DNA of 14,647 nucleotides from assembly GCA_947178085.1 (NCBI GenBank), contig CAMWWS010000026.1, forward strand, positions 1 to 14,647, given 5' to 3'. The first letter of the stretch is position 1, and every line of letters begins with the position of its first letter. The notes under the pieces were generated by a model that did no database searches, was not told the DNA's origin, and saw only the letters and a list, made by a program, of their open reading frames with translations. A program made the position numbers and the translations under genes. Source of the stretch: an uncultured Lachnospiraceae bacterium. Lineage in GTDB: Bacteria; Bacillota_A; Clostridia; Lachnospirales; Lachnospiraceae. Shown in pieces: positions 1 through 7,592 of this stretch.

Positions 1-630
1 TTCTGGTTGATTGAAAAGAAAAATGTAAGATTATATCTGTGTGATAATTCAGTCAAAGGAGTAGCATTGGGAGTAATCACAGGGATTGTATGGCTGACAA
101 TTCCTGTTTTGGTAATGTACATAGCAAAGATTATTCATTTTGATGGAGTGAACTCAATTGATCTATTTCCTGTTTGGGTGTTGGCAGCATTTCTAAATGT
201 AATTATGCAGGAGCTTCTTGTCAGGGGCTATCTGTATCAAATGATAAAGCAAAAACACAATATAGTTGCGGCCACGATTGTTACAACAACACTTTTTACA
301 GCATTGCATGGCGGGGCATTTGAAGCAGGTGTTGTTCCTGTATTAAATGTGCTTACCATGAGCCTGCTCATGACTGTAGTCCTTGAATACAGTGGCTCTA
401 TTATAGCACCGACTATCATGCACTTTTTATGGAATGGAATTGGAGCATTGGTTTTAGGTGGTGTGTCGCTTGCTGATGATTATCCAAACCTGCTTATTGT
501 GACTTTTACCGGAAATGAGATTTTATCTGGTGGAGTGTGCAAAATTGAAGGAAGCATTATTGTTTTGTTCGTCAATGTAATTTTGATTGTCCTTTTTATG
601 TTCTTAAAAAATAAGCAAGGTACAAAGTGA
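1..630 (+). CDS. CPBP family (CAAX-protease-like) membrane protease, 5' partial
   Basis: The frame is open to the left edge of the window, so the start is probably upstream; a TTG at 7 could be taken as a start but has no visible ribosome binding site. About 209 residues are visible. Numbered from that TTG, the three CPBP (Abi) motifs are present: an EExxxR-type motif as Gln68-Glu69 to Arg73, FxxxH as Phe97-His101, and HxxxN as His139-Asn143. Hydrophobic segments at about 18-42, 54-67, 86-100, 111-125 and 180-200 fit a multi-span membrane protein. The family includes intramembrane metalloproteases and bacteriocin self-immunity proteins. The first glutamate of motif 1, normally part of the active site, is Gln here, so activity is uncertain. 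It is separated from module 1 by nearly 400 bp and is probably a different unit. Confidence 0.85.
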   Translation, partial: FWLIEKKNVRLYLCDNSVKGVALGVITGIVWLTIPVLVMYIAKIIHFDGVNSIDLFPVWVLAAFLNVIMQELLVRGYLYQMIKQKHNIVAATIVTTTLFTALHGGAFEAGVVPVLNVLTMSLLMTVVLEYSGSIIAPTIMHFLWNGIGALVLGGVSLADDYPNLLIVTFTGNEILSGGVCKIEGSIIVLFVNVILIVLFMFLKNKQGTK

Positions 631-689
631 TAAATTCAAATTGGCTTACTTAGCTGTTATTTGCTTGTTTTGCAGTTAAAGATAATTTC

Positions 690-948
690 ATGGCTGTAAT
701 CAGCATACATTTGGGAATAGATATAGATACCGATGTATTATCACCATTGGACGGAGTAACGATAGAAGTCTTCGGAGGCATATATAATTCAAAAAGATTC
801 TCCCTATGAAAAGGTAATTAACTTTGAATGGATTTATGGGAAGCTGAAACTGGGCAGATACTGTATTGTAAAAACTGTTACGGATTTTAGTTTTCTTTGT
901 CTGCTTCTAATGTCTGGTTGGGTATTCCTTCAATGTTGCAGTATATGA
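690..948 (+). pseudogene. Decayed fragment of a bacterial Ig-like domain protein
   Basis: The 397-bp stretch 631-1027 has no intact gene. Within it, a frame opening with ATG at 690 stops at 807-809. The adjoining frame from about 790 to the stop at 946-948 encodes NFEWIYGKLKLGRYCIVK followed by TVTDF, which resembles the W-x-YGKL-x-x-G-x-Y-x-I-x-K-x-x-x-DF signature I associate with an Ig-like domain of Firmicutes lipoproteins and membrane-protease ectodomains. Similarity seems to stop after DF, near 890. I infer a remnant with a frameshift near 790-807 and loss of both ends. This rests on recalled family patterns, and no close relative could be checked. A short non-functional ORF with a chance match is the alternative. 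Confidence 0.4.
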
Positions 949-987
949 ATGGAGATATCAAAAGATTCAGAGGATAATTGTGAAAAC

Positions 988-1020
988 CTTGAGAAACTCT
1001 TGAGATTTACCTGATAAAAT
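988..1020 (+). promoter_or_regulatory. Promoter with tandem CTTGAG repeats (module 1 regulator operon)
   Basis: CTTGAG occurs at 988-993 and again at 999-1004, an 11-bp period, as expected for two OmpR-family monomers on one face of the helix. TTGAGA (989-994) could act as a -35 element. Possible -10 boxes are TGATAA at 1012-1017 (17-bp spacer) or TAAAAT at 1015-1020. The same arrangement recurs at 2813-2843, and CTTGAGATTTA is identical in both. The likely binder is the response regulator encoded just downstream, giving autoregulation; this is inferred from position and repetition. Confidence 0.6.
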
Positions 1021-1045
1021 ATGCTCTTTGAGAGGAGGTCTGTGT

Positions 1046-1720
1046 GTGGGTGAAAAAATTTTGATCGTGGATGATGAAAAAGGTGTTGCGGATATGCTGA
1101 AAAGTTATTTTGAAAAGCAGTCGTTTCAAGTCTATACTGCTATCAATGGCATAGAAGCATTGAAACAGGCGTCCTGTGATCCGGATATTGTGCTGCTTGA
1201 TATAAATATGCCGGAAATGGACGGACTTGCTGTATGTGAGCGGATACGGGAGTTTGTTGCCTGTCCTATCCTTTTTCTAACGGCACGGATAGAATCTTCT
1301 GATAAGATTATAGGATTTCAGGCTGGAGCGGATGATTATATTGTCAAGCCTTTTGATTTGGACGAGTTGGGGGCAAGGGTAGCAGCTCATCTGCGGCGGG
1401 AACAACGTCATCAGGGCAACAGGGCAGTACGTTTTTTTGGAGAGCTGACAATCGACTATGCTGCACGGGAAATAACCGTAAATGGCGAAGCTGTTTCCAT
1501 GTCAAAGCGCGAATTTGACATTGTTGAGTTATTATCCCTTAATCCCGGACAGGTATTTGACAGGGAAAGAATTTATGAAACTGTCTGGGGAATAGACGGA
1601 GATGGGAACAGTGATACTGTTATGGAGCATATCAGGAAAATTCGTGCAAAATTAGGTGCCCATACACTCCATAGATACATTGACACAGTTTGGGGGTGTG
1701 GATATAAATGGAACGGATGA
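1046..1720 (+). CDS. OmpR/PhoB-family response regulator, module 1
   Basis: A 224-residue DNA-binding response regulator. The receiver domain (about 3-115) has the acidic pair Asp9-Asp10, the phosphorylation site Asp52 in LLDINMP, Thr79 in LTAR and Lys101 in VKPF. The C-terminal winged helix (about 125-222) ends with the typical TVWGCGYKW. The GTG at 1046 is chosen as start because AGGAGG at 1033-1038 lies 7 nt upstream; a TTG at 1028 would precede the ribosome binding site. The gene overlaps the kinase gene by 13 nt. It is expected to be phosphorylated by that kinase and to activate the transporter at 2876-6048, since the same direct repeat lies upstream of both units. It is clearly paralogous to the regulator at 6918-7592, with equal length and the same active-site positions. 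Confidence 0.95.
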   Translation: MGEKILIVDDEKGVADMLKSYFEKQSFQVYTAINGIEALKQASCDPDIVLLDINMPEMDGLAVCERIREFVACPILFLTARIESSDKIIGFQAGADDYIVKPFDLDELGARVAAHLRREQRHQGNRAVRFFGELTIDYAAREITVNGEAVSMSKREFDIVELLSLNPGQVFDRERIYETVWGIDGDGNSDTVMEHIRKIRAKLGAHTLHRYIDTVWGCGYKWNG

Positions 1721-2817
1721 AGAATATGGGATTAAAGAAGTCATTTTTCTTTCTGGCTGCGGTGAGCATTCTGGTTTCGTTAGCCATACTTTTGACCTCA
1801 CTGATAATTTGCGAGAGTATACGCAAAAATATTCCGTCAGGCGGCATGTCTCTGGACGCAAACGGCACTGTTACCGTTTTGGAGCAACCTACCGAAAGGC
1901 AGAAACATTTATCCGAGATTTTGACTTATACCCAAATATGTCTTTGTATCTTGCTGCCTGTATCCGGTTTGGGAGTGTCCGGAATTTTGTTTTATCAAAT
2001 AAAACTGAAATCACCTATTTCTGTATTGCAGGACGGCGCAGAACGTATCAGAAATCATGATCTTGATTTCTCCATTCCGAAAGTATCTACGGATGAACTT
2101 GGACAAATTTGTGAAGCTTTTGAAAAAATGAGGGCGGAACTTCTTAAAACAAATCAGGAATTATGGAGACAGACTGAGGAACGGAAACGGTTAAATGCGG
2201 CTTTCTCCCATGATTTACGAAATCCAGTCACGGTTATAAAAGGAACATTAAAATTACTGAAGCAAGGAATAGCTGATGAACAGGCGCTTGAACGTCTGGA
2301 AAGTTATACCCTGCGTATCGAGCAATATGTGGAAGCAATGAGCAGTATTCAGAGGCTTGAGCAAATGCCGGTTCGGGTCAGCGAGTGTACCTACATCGCA
2401 TTACGGTCAGAGTTAGAGGATACCGTAAAATTATTTGCTCCAGAGCTGTGTCTGTCAATATCTGCTCCCGATGAAGGCTCGGTAATATTAGATCATGGAG
2501 TGTTTTTGACTGTTGCAGAAAATTTAATCAATAATGCAGTTAGTTTTGCACGGAGCAAAATTCAAATACAGCTTGTGGAAGATAAAGAATTTTTATCCCT
2601 GTCCGTCATTGATGACGGTTCCGGTTATCCTGCGGAATTAGTACAGAACGGACCGAAACCGTTTGGGAAGTTAAATGAAGATACAGTGCATTTTGGCATG
2701 GGGTTGTACAGCAGCGAAGTGCTCTGTATAAAGCATGGCGGAGTGCTAAAGCTGGAAAATATAGATGGGCAGGGTGCGATGGCAACAGCATTTTTTCAAA
2801 TAAATTTAAAATCTTGA
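1708..2817 (+). CDS. HAMP-domain sensor histidine kinase, module 1
   Basis: A 369-residue membrane kinase. Membrane spans at about 12-34 and 73-97 enclose a short external loop of about 38 residues, too small for a large ligand-binding domain. A HAMP linker follows (about 97-150), then the dimerisation/phosphoacceptor domain with His168 in FSHDLRNP, then the ATPase domain with N-box ENLINNA (271-277), G1 box DDGSG (302-306) and G2 box GMGL (330-333). The ATG at 1708 overlaps the regulator's end by 13 nt, and a run of five G at 1692-1696 is the only Shine-Dalgarno-like sequence, so translation is probably coupled. The stop codon (2815-2817) lies inside the first CTTGAG repeat of the next promoter. 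The inducer is unknown; short-loop kinases beside ABC transporters often respond to envelope-active peptides, which is inference here. Confidence 0.93.
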   Translation: MERMKNMGLKKSFFFLAAVSILVSLAILLTSLIICESIRKNIPSGGMSLDANGTVTVLEQPTERQKHLSEILTYTQICLCILLPVSGLGVSGILFYQIKLKSPISVLQDGAERIRNHDLDFSIPKVSTDELGQICEAFEKMRAELLKTNQELWRQTEERKRLNAAFSHDLRNPVTVIKGTLKLLKQGIADEQALERLESYTLRIEQYVEAMSSIQRLEQMPVRVSECTYIALRSELEDTVKLFAPELCLSISAPDEGSVILDHGVFLTVAENLINNAVSFARSKIQIQLVEDKEFLSLSVIDDGSGYPAELVQNGPKPFGKLNEDTVHFGMGLYSSEVLCIKHGGVLKLENIDGQGAMATAFFQINLKS

Positions 2818-2843
2818 GCGTTTCTTGAGATTTATAATATAAG
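2813..2843 (+). promoter_or_regulatory. Promoter with tandem CTTGAG repeats (module 1 transporter operon)
   Basis: CTTGAG at 2813-2818 and 2824-2829 repeats the 11-bp-spaced arrangement seen at 988-1004. TTGAGC (2814-2819) may serve as a -35, with a -10 at ATATAA (2837-2842, 17-bp spacer) or TATAAG (2838-2843, 18-bp). A perfect TATAAT also occurs at 2833-2838 but lies only 13 bp from TTGAGC. The site begins inside the end of the kinase gene. It probably lets the module's own regulator drive the transporter separately from the regulator/kinase genes. Confidence 0.6.
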
Positions 2844-2875
2844 CTTTCCTTATCAACAAGAAGGAGGCTTTTTTT

Positions 2876-3550
2876 ATGAAAATTGAAGCTAAGGAACTAT
2901 CCAAAATTTATGGCGTTGGAGAGAACCGGGTTGTAGCTCTGGATAAGGTCAATTTGGAAATTAATATAAATGATTTTATATCCATTATGGGACCGTCAGG
3001 AAGCGGCAAAAGCACTTTGCTACACCTATTATCAGGGCTGGACAGACCGACTTCCGGGAGCCTGACCTATGATGGCAGGGATATTTACAGTTTTGACGAC
3101 AAGGAATTGTCCGCATTTCGGCGGAGAAGTATTGGTTTTATTTTTCAGCAGTTTAATCTTCTGCCTGTTTTAACGGCAAAAGAAAATATTATCATGCCTT
3201 TGCTTTTGGACAAAAAGCAGCCGGATGAAGCATATCTGATGCAGCTTACAGAATTGCTGGGTATCAGTGACCGTTTGGAGCACCTGCCGCATGAACTGTC
3301 AGGGGGGCAGCAACAGCGTGTTGCGATTGCGAGAGCTTTGATTGCAAAGCCGGATATTATCTTTGCAGATGAGCCGACCGGAAACTTAGATAGCAAAAGC
3401 GGCGGCGAGGTTATGAAAATGCTTGAAAATATCTGGAAAAAGACGGGGACAAAGTTAGTTATCATTACACATGACCGCCGGGTGGCGCAGATGGCTGACA
3501 GGCAATTTGTGATAGTGGACGGCGTTCTTTCGGAGGTGACAGCAAAATGA
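2876..3550 (+). CDS. ABC transporter ATPase (MacB/LolD-type), module 1
   Basis: A 224-residue nucleotide-binding subunit that powers the adjoining permease at the cytoplasmic face of the membrane. Visible motifs are Walker A GPSGSGKST (39-47), the Q-loop in IFQQFNLL (Gln91 or Gln92), signature LSGGQQQR (141-148), Walker B IIFADEP (161-167) and switch His199. The LSGGQQQR signature and the ADEPTGNLD continuation are typical of ATPases paired with FtsX-like permeases (MacB, LolD, BceA, VexB types). The start at 2876 follows AGGAGG (2862-2867) by 8 nt. Its stop overlaps the permease start as ATGA, so the two are co-translated. Confidence 0.95.
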   Translation: MKIEAKELSKIYGVGENRVVALDKVNLEININDFISIMGPSGSGKSTLLHLLSGLDRPTSGSLTYDGRDIYSFDDKELSAFRRRSIGFIFQQFNLLPVLTAKENIIMPLLLDKKQPDEAYLMQLTELLGISDRLEHLPHELSGGQQQRVAIARALIAKPDIIFADEPTGNLDSKSGGEVMKMLENIWKKTGTKLVIITHDRRVAQMADRQFVIVDGVLSEVTAK

Positions 3551-6048
3551 AATCCTATCGTACACTGGCATTCAAAGAGATAGGGGCGCAGAAAATCACC
3601 TCTATTCTGATTCTGATTGCCATTATCCTTTCAACAATGATGACAACAGCAGTCGGACAGTCTGTGGGAATCCTTGCTGCGATGCGGGAACAGCAGGCTG
3701 TCACGATTGGCGGCAATAGCTATGCGACTTTTATACAGATGAATGAAGAACAGGTGAAAGCCCTGCAAAACGATGAAAGACTGTCTTATACAGGGCTTTC
3801 GATTATTTTGGGAACTATAGAGTTAAACAGTTCACTAAGGTTGGGATTAAGCGAATACCTGCAGGACAGTCTGGAAACATACCCAACGCTTACCCGGCTC
3901 AAGGAAGGACGTTTACCGGAAAAGGCTATGGAAATTGCTTTGCCGGAGGATATCCTGCAATTTCTGGGTTTTACCGGAGAGGTAGGTGATCCGATTATCC
4001 TGCCATTATCAAAGGTGCTTCGGCATGGTATTCAGGCAGAGGCATTTGATTTTGATGCTGAATTTATCCTTACCGGAATCCTGAAAAGCAACTATCTGGG
4101 ATATGCTGCCGGTTTGGTGAATGGCATCGTAGGCATAGGAACAGTAAAAACACTCTTACCGGATGACTACATTTATTACAATGTGGATATTCGTACAGCA
4201 GAGAAACGTACATTCCAGTCAACTATGGATGATTTGATTTCAAAGCTGCAGGTTCATGAATTAGATACAATGTATAATGCATTGTATTTAGATACGCTGG
4301 GAATTGTCTATAATGGTGAAAGCACAGATGTAGATGTAACAGACACAGGTTTCTCGTTCATGATGGTGGTTGGAATTCTGGTTGCTGCATTGGTACTGTT
4401 AGCTGCCGGTCTTGTAATTTACAACATTTTGAAAATTACGGTTTCAAGGCGTATCCGACAATATGGCGCACTCCGGGCAATCGGCGCGGAAAAGGGACAT
4501 CTTAATTCTATTGTTGTTACAGAGATATTATTATTATGTACAGTGGGTATTCCTGTTGGTATGCTGTTTGGTTTTCTGTCAGCAAAGGGGATACTGACTG
4601 TGGCTATAAACCAGTTATCCCCGGATGTTTTTCTGGTACAGGATGCCACACAGATGGATGAACTGATTGCAGAGAACAGTTCGGGTAAAGGAATATTTCT
4701 CCTGCTGAGTGCCATGATTACTCTTTTGTTCGCTTTTATTGCAACAGTGCCGGCGGCGCACTATGCCGCAAAGGTATCTCCGGTAGCTGCTATGTCCGGT
4801 ACAAACGTCAGGATTAAACGCAAAAAACGCAGTGTAAAAAGAATCGGAAGCTTTGAAAGATATTATGCCCGGTTAAATTTGAAACGTAACCGTGGGCGGA
4901 CAGCTGTCACTATTATGTCTTTGGTTATGAGTATTACTGTTTTTATTACCCTGCAAGGGTTTGTCTCCTCATTGAGTGTTGCCGGTTACGCAAGTGACAG
5001 CCATATGGGTGACTATTCGCTGGCAAATGAAGGGCTTGGATTTTCCGCAGATGATTTAACGATGCTGGAAACAGATGAAAACGTAGAATTTGTGGCTGCC
5101 ATGAAGTTTTTCCAGTATCCGCAGGATGAAAATTTTCAGCCGGATGGTATCACTATGGACTTTGCTTTACAGAACGGAGAGTATCTCCAGATGGTAGGGC
5201 TTAATGATGTATATTGGGATGCATATTTCGGAGAAAGATTGTCGCCTGATGAGCTTGATTTACTGAAATCAGGTATGGGCTGCGTTGTCCGTAATCCTTT
5301 ACCGCTTGTTATTCAGGGGGAGGTTGTTGCAACCACGGATATTCAGGAGGGCAGCACAATCACCGTTACAGGAAAAAAGCTGACGGTTCTGGAAGCAATG
5401 GACGGGTATGACGGATATTTCAGTGTCGGGAACAATGGTCTTGTTTTTGGTATACAGATAATCGTGAGCGACAGTTTGTATTCTGAAATGACCGGAATAA
5501 ATACCTATGCTGAACTGTTTCCCGGCTTGAAGGAGGGAGCAGACAGGGAAAAGTTTGATAAGGTTTTGGAGGAACTGTGCCAGAGGCTTCCGGGAACAAC
5601 CTGCCTGTCTTATGAGTTGGCAGATAAACAGCTGGCAGAAAGTGCATCGCAGATTAATCTGCTGGCATGGGGACTGATTCTGTTTATTGGGTTGATTGGG
5701 ATTTTGAATATCATCAATACTGTTTACACCAATATCCATACGAGAGTTACAGAAATTGGGACACAACGGGCGATTGGAATGAGCGCAGGAAGCCTCTATA
5801 AGTCTTTTTTGTGGGAAGGAGCCTACTATGGCATTATAGCGGCGATAATTGGGAGCATAACAGGCTATATCTTTACCGTTCTAATAGATGCGGCAGATCA
5901 AAGTACAATACGGTTGGTTTCTATACCTGTAGTCCCGATTGTTGAAGCAACCATAATTGCAATAGCAGCTTGTTTGACTGCAACTTGTATACCGTTGTGG
6001 AAGATTACAAGGTTAAGTATTGTGGATTCTATTGAAGCGGTTGAATAG
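3547..6048 (+). CDS. FtsX/MacB-type ABC transporter permease, module 1
   Basis: An 833-residue permease with eight predicted membrane spans in a 1+3+1+3 pattern: about 17-40; 269-296, 322-347, 383-409; 451-475; 702-725, 758-782, 792-816. Two extracellular domains lie between spans, about 41-268 and 476-701. Each three-span group carries the FtsX-like signature after its first span: RQYGALRAIGA (304-314) and EIGTQRAIGM (736-745). The protein is thus two fused FtsX-type halves, as in large Firmicutes permeases. It differs from BceB types, which have ten spans and one large loop. Transporters of this class move peptides, lipoproteins or antibiotics by a mechanotransmission-like cycle; the substrate here is unknown. 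No separate adaptor (MacA-like) gene is present, consistent with a Gram-positive cell. Confidence 0.92.
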   Translation: MKSYRTLAFKEIGAQKITSILILIAIILSTMMTTAVGQSVGILAAMREQQAVTIGGNSYATFIQMNEEQVKALQNDERLSYTGLSIILGTIELNSSLRLGLSEYLQDSLETYPTLTRLKEGRLPEKAMEIALPEDILQFLGFTGEVGDPIILPLSKVLRHGIQAEAFDFDAEFILTGILKSNYLGYAAGLVNGIVGIGTVKTLLPDDYIYYNVDIRTAEKRTFQSTMDDLISKLQVHELDTMYNALYLDTLGIVYNGESTDVDVTDTGFSFMMVVGILVAALVLLAAGLVIYNILKITVSRRIRQYGALRAIGAEKGHLNSIVVTEILLLCTVGIPVGMLFGFLSAKGILTVAINQLSPDVFLVQDATQMDELIAENSSGKGIFLLLSAMITLLFAFIATVPAAHYAAKVSPVAAMSGTNVRIKRKKRSVKRIGSFERYYARLNLKRNRGRTAVTIMSLVMSITVFITLQGFVSSLSVAGYASDSHMGDYSLANEGLGFSADDLTMLETDENVEFVAAMKFFQYPQDENFQPDGITMDFALQNGEYLQMVGLNDVYWDAYFGERLSPDELDLLKSGMGCVVRNPLPLVIQGEVVATTDIQEGSTITVTGKKLTVLEAMDGYDGYFSVGNNGLVFGIQIIVSDSLYSEMTGINTYAELFPGLKEGADREKFDKVLEELCQRLPGTTCLSYELADKQLAESASQINLLAWGLILFIGLIGILNIINTVYTNIHTRVTEIGTQRAIGMSAGSLYKSFLWEGAYYGIIAAIIGSITGYIFTVLIDAADQSTIRLVSIPVVPIVEATIIAIAACLTATCIPLWKITRLSIVDSIEAVE

Positions 6049-6114
6049 CTGATTTGCAAGACAGTTGCTATTTACTTGTCTTCCGAGGAAAAATCTTTAC
6101 GATGGGAATTAAGA

Positions 6115-6156
6115 TTCACATATACCAACAAACCATGTATAATTAACTTTATACAT
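6115..6156 (+). promoter_or_regulatory. Strong promoter overlapped by a palindromic operator-like site
   Basis: TTCACA (6115-6120), a 17-bp spacer and a perfect TATAAT (6138-6143) form a sigma-A-type promoter upstream of the gene at 6179. An exact inverted repeat, ATGTATAA-N6-TTATACAT (6135-6156), covers the -10 and the likely start site. A dimeric repressor bound there would block transcription; the identity of such a repressor is unknown. AT-rich sequence makes some chance symmetry likely, but an 8-bp perfect arm placed on the -10 box is suggestive. Confidence 0.6.
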
Positions 6157-6178
6157 TTATGTTTGGGAGGACAATTTT

Positions 6179-6664
6179 ATGGCAGGCAGCATTAAAAACA
6201 GATACAGTAATGAAATTTCAGACAGGATATTCCGTTATTTTATGAGGATGGTTTTACACTTGCAGAATAGCGGTATTGAGAAACTGCCATTAGAAAAAGA
6301 TTTTGAAGAACCTTTAAAATCTTTTATGGAAATTGCAGTTGACCTGATTATTGATGGTCAACCGTCTGAAATATCAAGTCTGATTTTAGATGCAGAATAC
6401 GATGCCATAATAAGTGATATGACAGTCAGTGTAAAAACAGCCATGAGTCTGCGGATGATAAAGGAATTATCATGGCATATCCATTATGACGAAGACTGTT
6501 ATGGCTATTTGCTGTCTACAGTAAATTTGTGGGGGAACGACGTTTCTGAATATGCTGCCTTGACATTTTATCCGAATCTTCCGGAAGAGATAAAGGAAAG
6601 GTATCAAATCCACGATTTGATAAAGTATATACCGAAAGAAGCATTCAGATTGGAGGATTATTGA
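6179..6664 (+). CDS. Unrecognised 161-residue cytosolic protein
   Basis: I do not recognise this family. The start is secure: GGGAGG (6165-6170) lies 8 nt before the ATG. The protein has no signal peptide or membrane span, is acidic overall, and reads as mostly helical with a compact aromatic stretch in the second half (ELSWHIHYDEDCYGYLLS at 96-113, then LTFYPNLPEEIKERY at 128-142). The basic, aromatic-rich N-terminus (about 1-30) and acidic C-terminus (EDY end) differ in character. It sits alone between two regulator/transporter modules, with its own promoter and palindrome, so it is not obviously part of either operon. Coding is supported by start context, length and codon pattern. Confidence 0.8.
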   Translation: MAGSIKNRYSNEISDRIFRYFMRMVLHLQNSGIEKLPLEKDFEEPLKSFMEIAVDLIIDGQPSEISSLILDAEYDAIISDMTVSVKTAMSLRMIKELSWHIHYDEDCYGYLLSTVNLWGNDVSEYAALTFYPNLPEEIKERYQIHDLIKYIPKEAFRLEDY

Positions 6665-6777
6665 ATGCAAGGCATTAATTCGATATAATTTCATTTATTC
6701 CTTTTGGTTTTCTTCTGCCTATTACATACAGAAAATTTATTTCGGCTATAAAGGTTTTGGCTATTGGCATATCTGCA

Positions 6778-6822
6778 TTAAGGCAACCAAAAATGCAAAA
6801 ATATAAAAAATGGTAGCCTTAA
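6778..6822. repeat. Inverted repeat in the spacer before module 2
   Basis: TTAAGGCAACC (6778-6788) and GGTAGCCTTAA (6812-6822) can pair over 11 bp with one mismatch around a 23-nt A-rich loop. No T tract follows on either strand, so it is not a standard terminator. It lies in the 253-bp gene-free stretch 6665-6917, upstream of the module 2 promoter; the rest of that stretch is AT-rich and otherwise shows nothing I can name. Confidence 0.45.
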
Positions 6823-6859
6823 CTTGAAAATAACGTAAAGTAAAGAGGAAGTATGAAAA

Positions 6860-6892
6860 GTAGATAAATAGTTGAAAATTAACTGCTATATT
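6860..6892 (+). promoter_or_regulatory. Promoter with 11-bp direct repeats (module 2 regulator operon)
   Basis: GTAGATAA (6860-6867) and GTTGAAAA (6871-6878) are spaced by 11 bp, followed by a -10 box TATATT at 6887-6892. The -10 starts 27 bp after the first repeat, the same distance as at 8778/8805 in front of the module 2 transporter. No good -35 hexamer lies 17 bp upstream of the -10 (the bases are ATAAAT), as expected for a promoter that depends on an activator bound over the -35 region. The likely activator is the regulator encoded just downstream. Confidence 0.6.
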
Positions 6893-6917
6893 TAGCTTCA
6901 TATCGGAGGTGCAAAAA

Positions 6918-7592
6918 ATGAAGACGAAAATATTGATAGCTGATGATGAAGCGGATATTGTATCAATGCTACGCAGTTTTTTTGAAAGTAAGGGTTATCT
7001 TGTCTTATCTGCCACCAATGGAAAAGATGCGTTGAAACAAGCGGAACGGCAGCCGGATATTATTTTGCTTGATATAAATATGCCCGGATCCACCGGATTA
7101 GAGGTTTGTGAGCGTATCCGCGACCATATATCCTGTCCTATCATTTTTCTGACTGCGCGGATTGAAGATACCGATAAGGTAAAAGGGTTTGCTGCCGGTG
7201 GTGATGATTATATCGTTAAGCCTTTCTCACTTATGGAGCTTGAAGCCAGGGTATCTGCCCACCTGCGTCGGGAAGCGCGGAGGGGCTTTGAAGCGCAGAT
7301 TAAGTTTTCCGGTGAATTAACGATTGACTATTCGGAACGGTGCCTGTTTTTTGCGGACAAACGCCTTGGTCTTGCAAAAAAGGAATTTGACATCGTGGAA
7401 CTGCTATCCCAAAATCCGGGACAGGTCTTTGACAAAGAAAGGATATATGAACGTATCTGGAGCTATGACAGCGAGGGCGACAGCAGTGTTGTAGCTGAAC
7501 ATATCCGCAGAATACGGATGAAAATTGCTTCATACACAAACAGGGTGTATATTGAAACAGTTTGGGGGTGTGGGTATAAATGGACAAAATAA
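6918..7592 (+). CDS. OmpR/PhoB-family response regulator, module 2
   Basis: A 224-residue regulator, same length as its module 1 paralogue. The receiver domain shows Asp9-Asp10, phosphorylation site Asp52 in LLDINMP, Thr79 in LTAR and Lys101 in VKPF. The C-terminal winged helix ends in ETVWGCGYKW. The ATG at 6918 is chosen because CGGAGG (6904-6909) lies 8 nt upstream; an in-frame GTG at 6909 overlaps the ribosome binding site. It overlaps the kinase gene by 13 nt. It probably binds the GTAGATAA-type repeats in front of its own operon and the transporter at 8884-10832. The receiver matches the paralogue closely over long runs, while the repeats found near each module differ, suggesting divergence in DNA recognition. 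Confidence 0.95.
   Translation: MKTKILIADDEADIVSMLRSFFESKGYLVLSATNGKDALKQAERQPDIILLDINMPGSTGLEVCERIRDHISCPIIFLTARIEDTDKVKGFAAGGDDYIVKPFSLMELEARVSAHLRREARRGFEAQIKFSGELTIDYSERCLFFADKRLGLAKKEFDIVELLSQNPGQVFDKERIYERIWSYDSEGDSSVVAEHIRRIRMKIASYTNRVYIETVWGCGYKWTK

Noticed and set aside
1028..1045. TTG start giving six extra residues on the module 1 regulator
   Set aside because: The AGGAGG at 1033-1038 would lie inside the coding sequence; GTG 1046 is correctly spaced from it.
1656..2060. 134-codon plus-strand frame across the regulator-kinase junction
   Set aside because: It overlaps two certain genes in another frame and has no independent support.
5299..5766. 155-codon open frame on the minus strand
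   Set aside because: It lies wholly antisense within the FtsX-type permease gene, has no ribosome binding site context of note and encodes a Cys/Gln-rich sequence with no domain features.
6058..6082. Possible terminator after the module 1 permease (AAGACA / TGTCTT)
   Set aside because: It is only a 6-bp stem with a 13-nt loop, followed by CCGAGG rather than a T tract.
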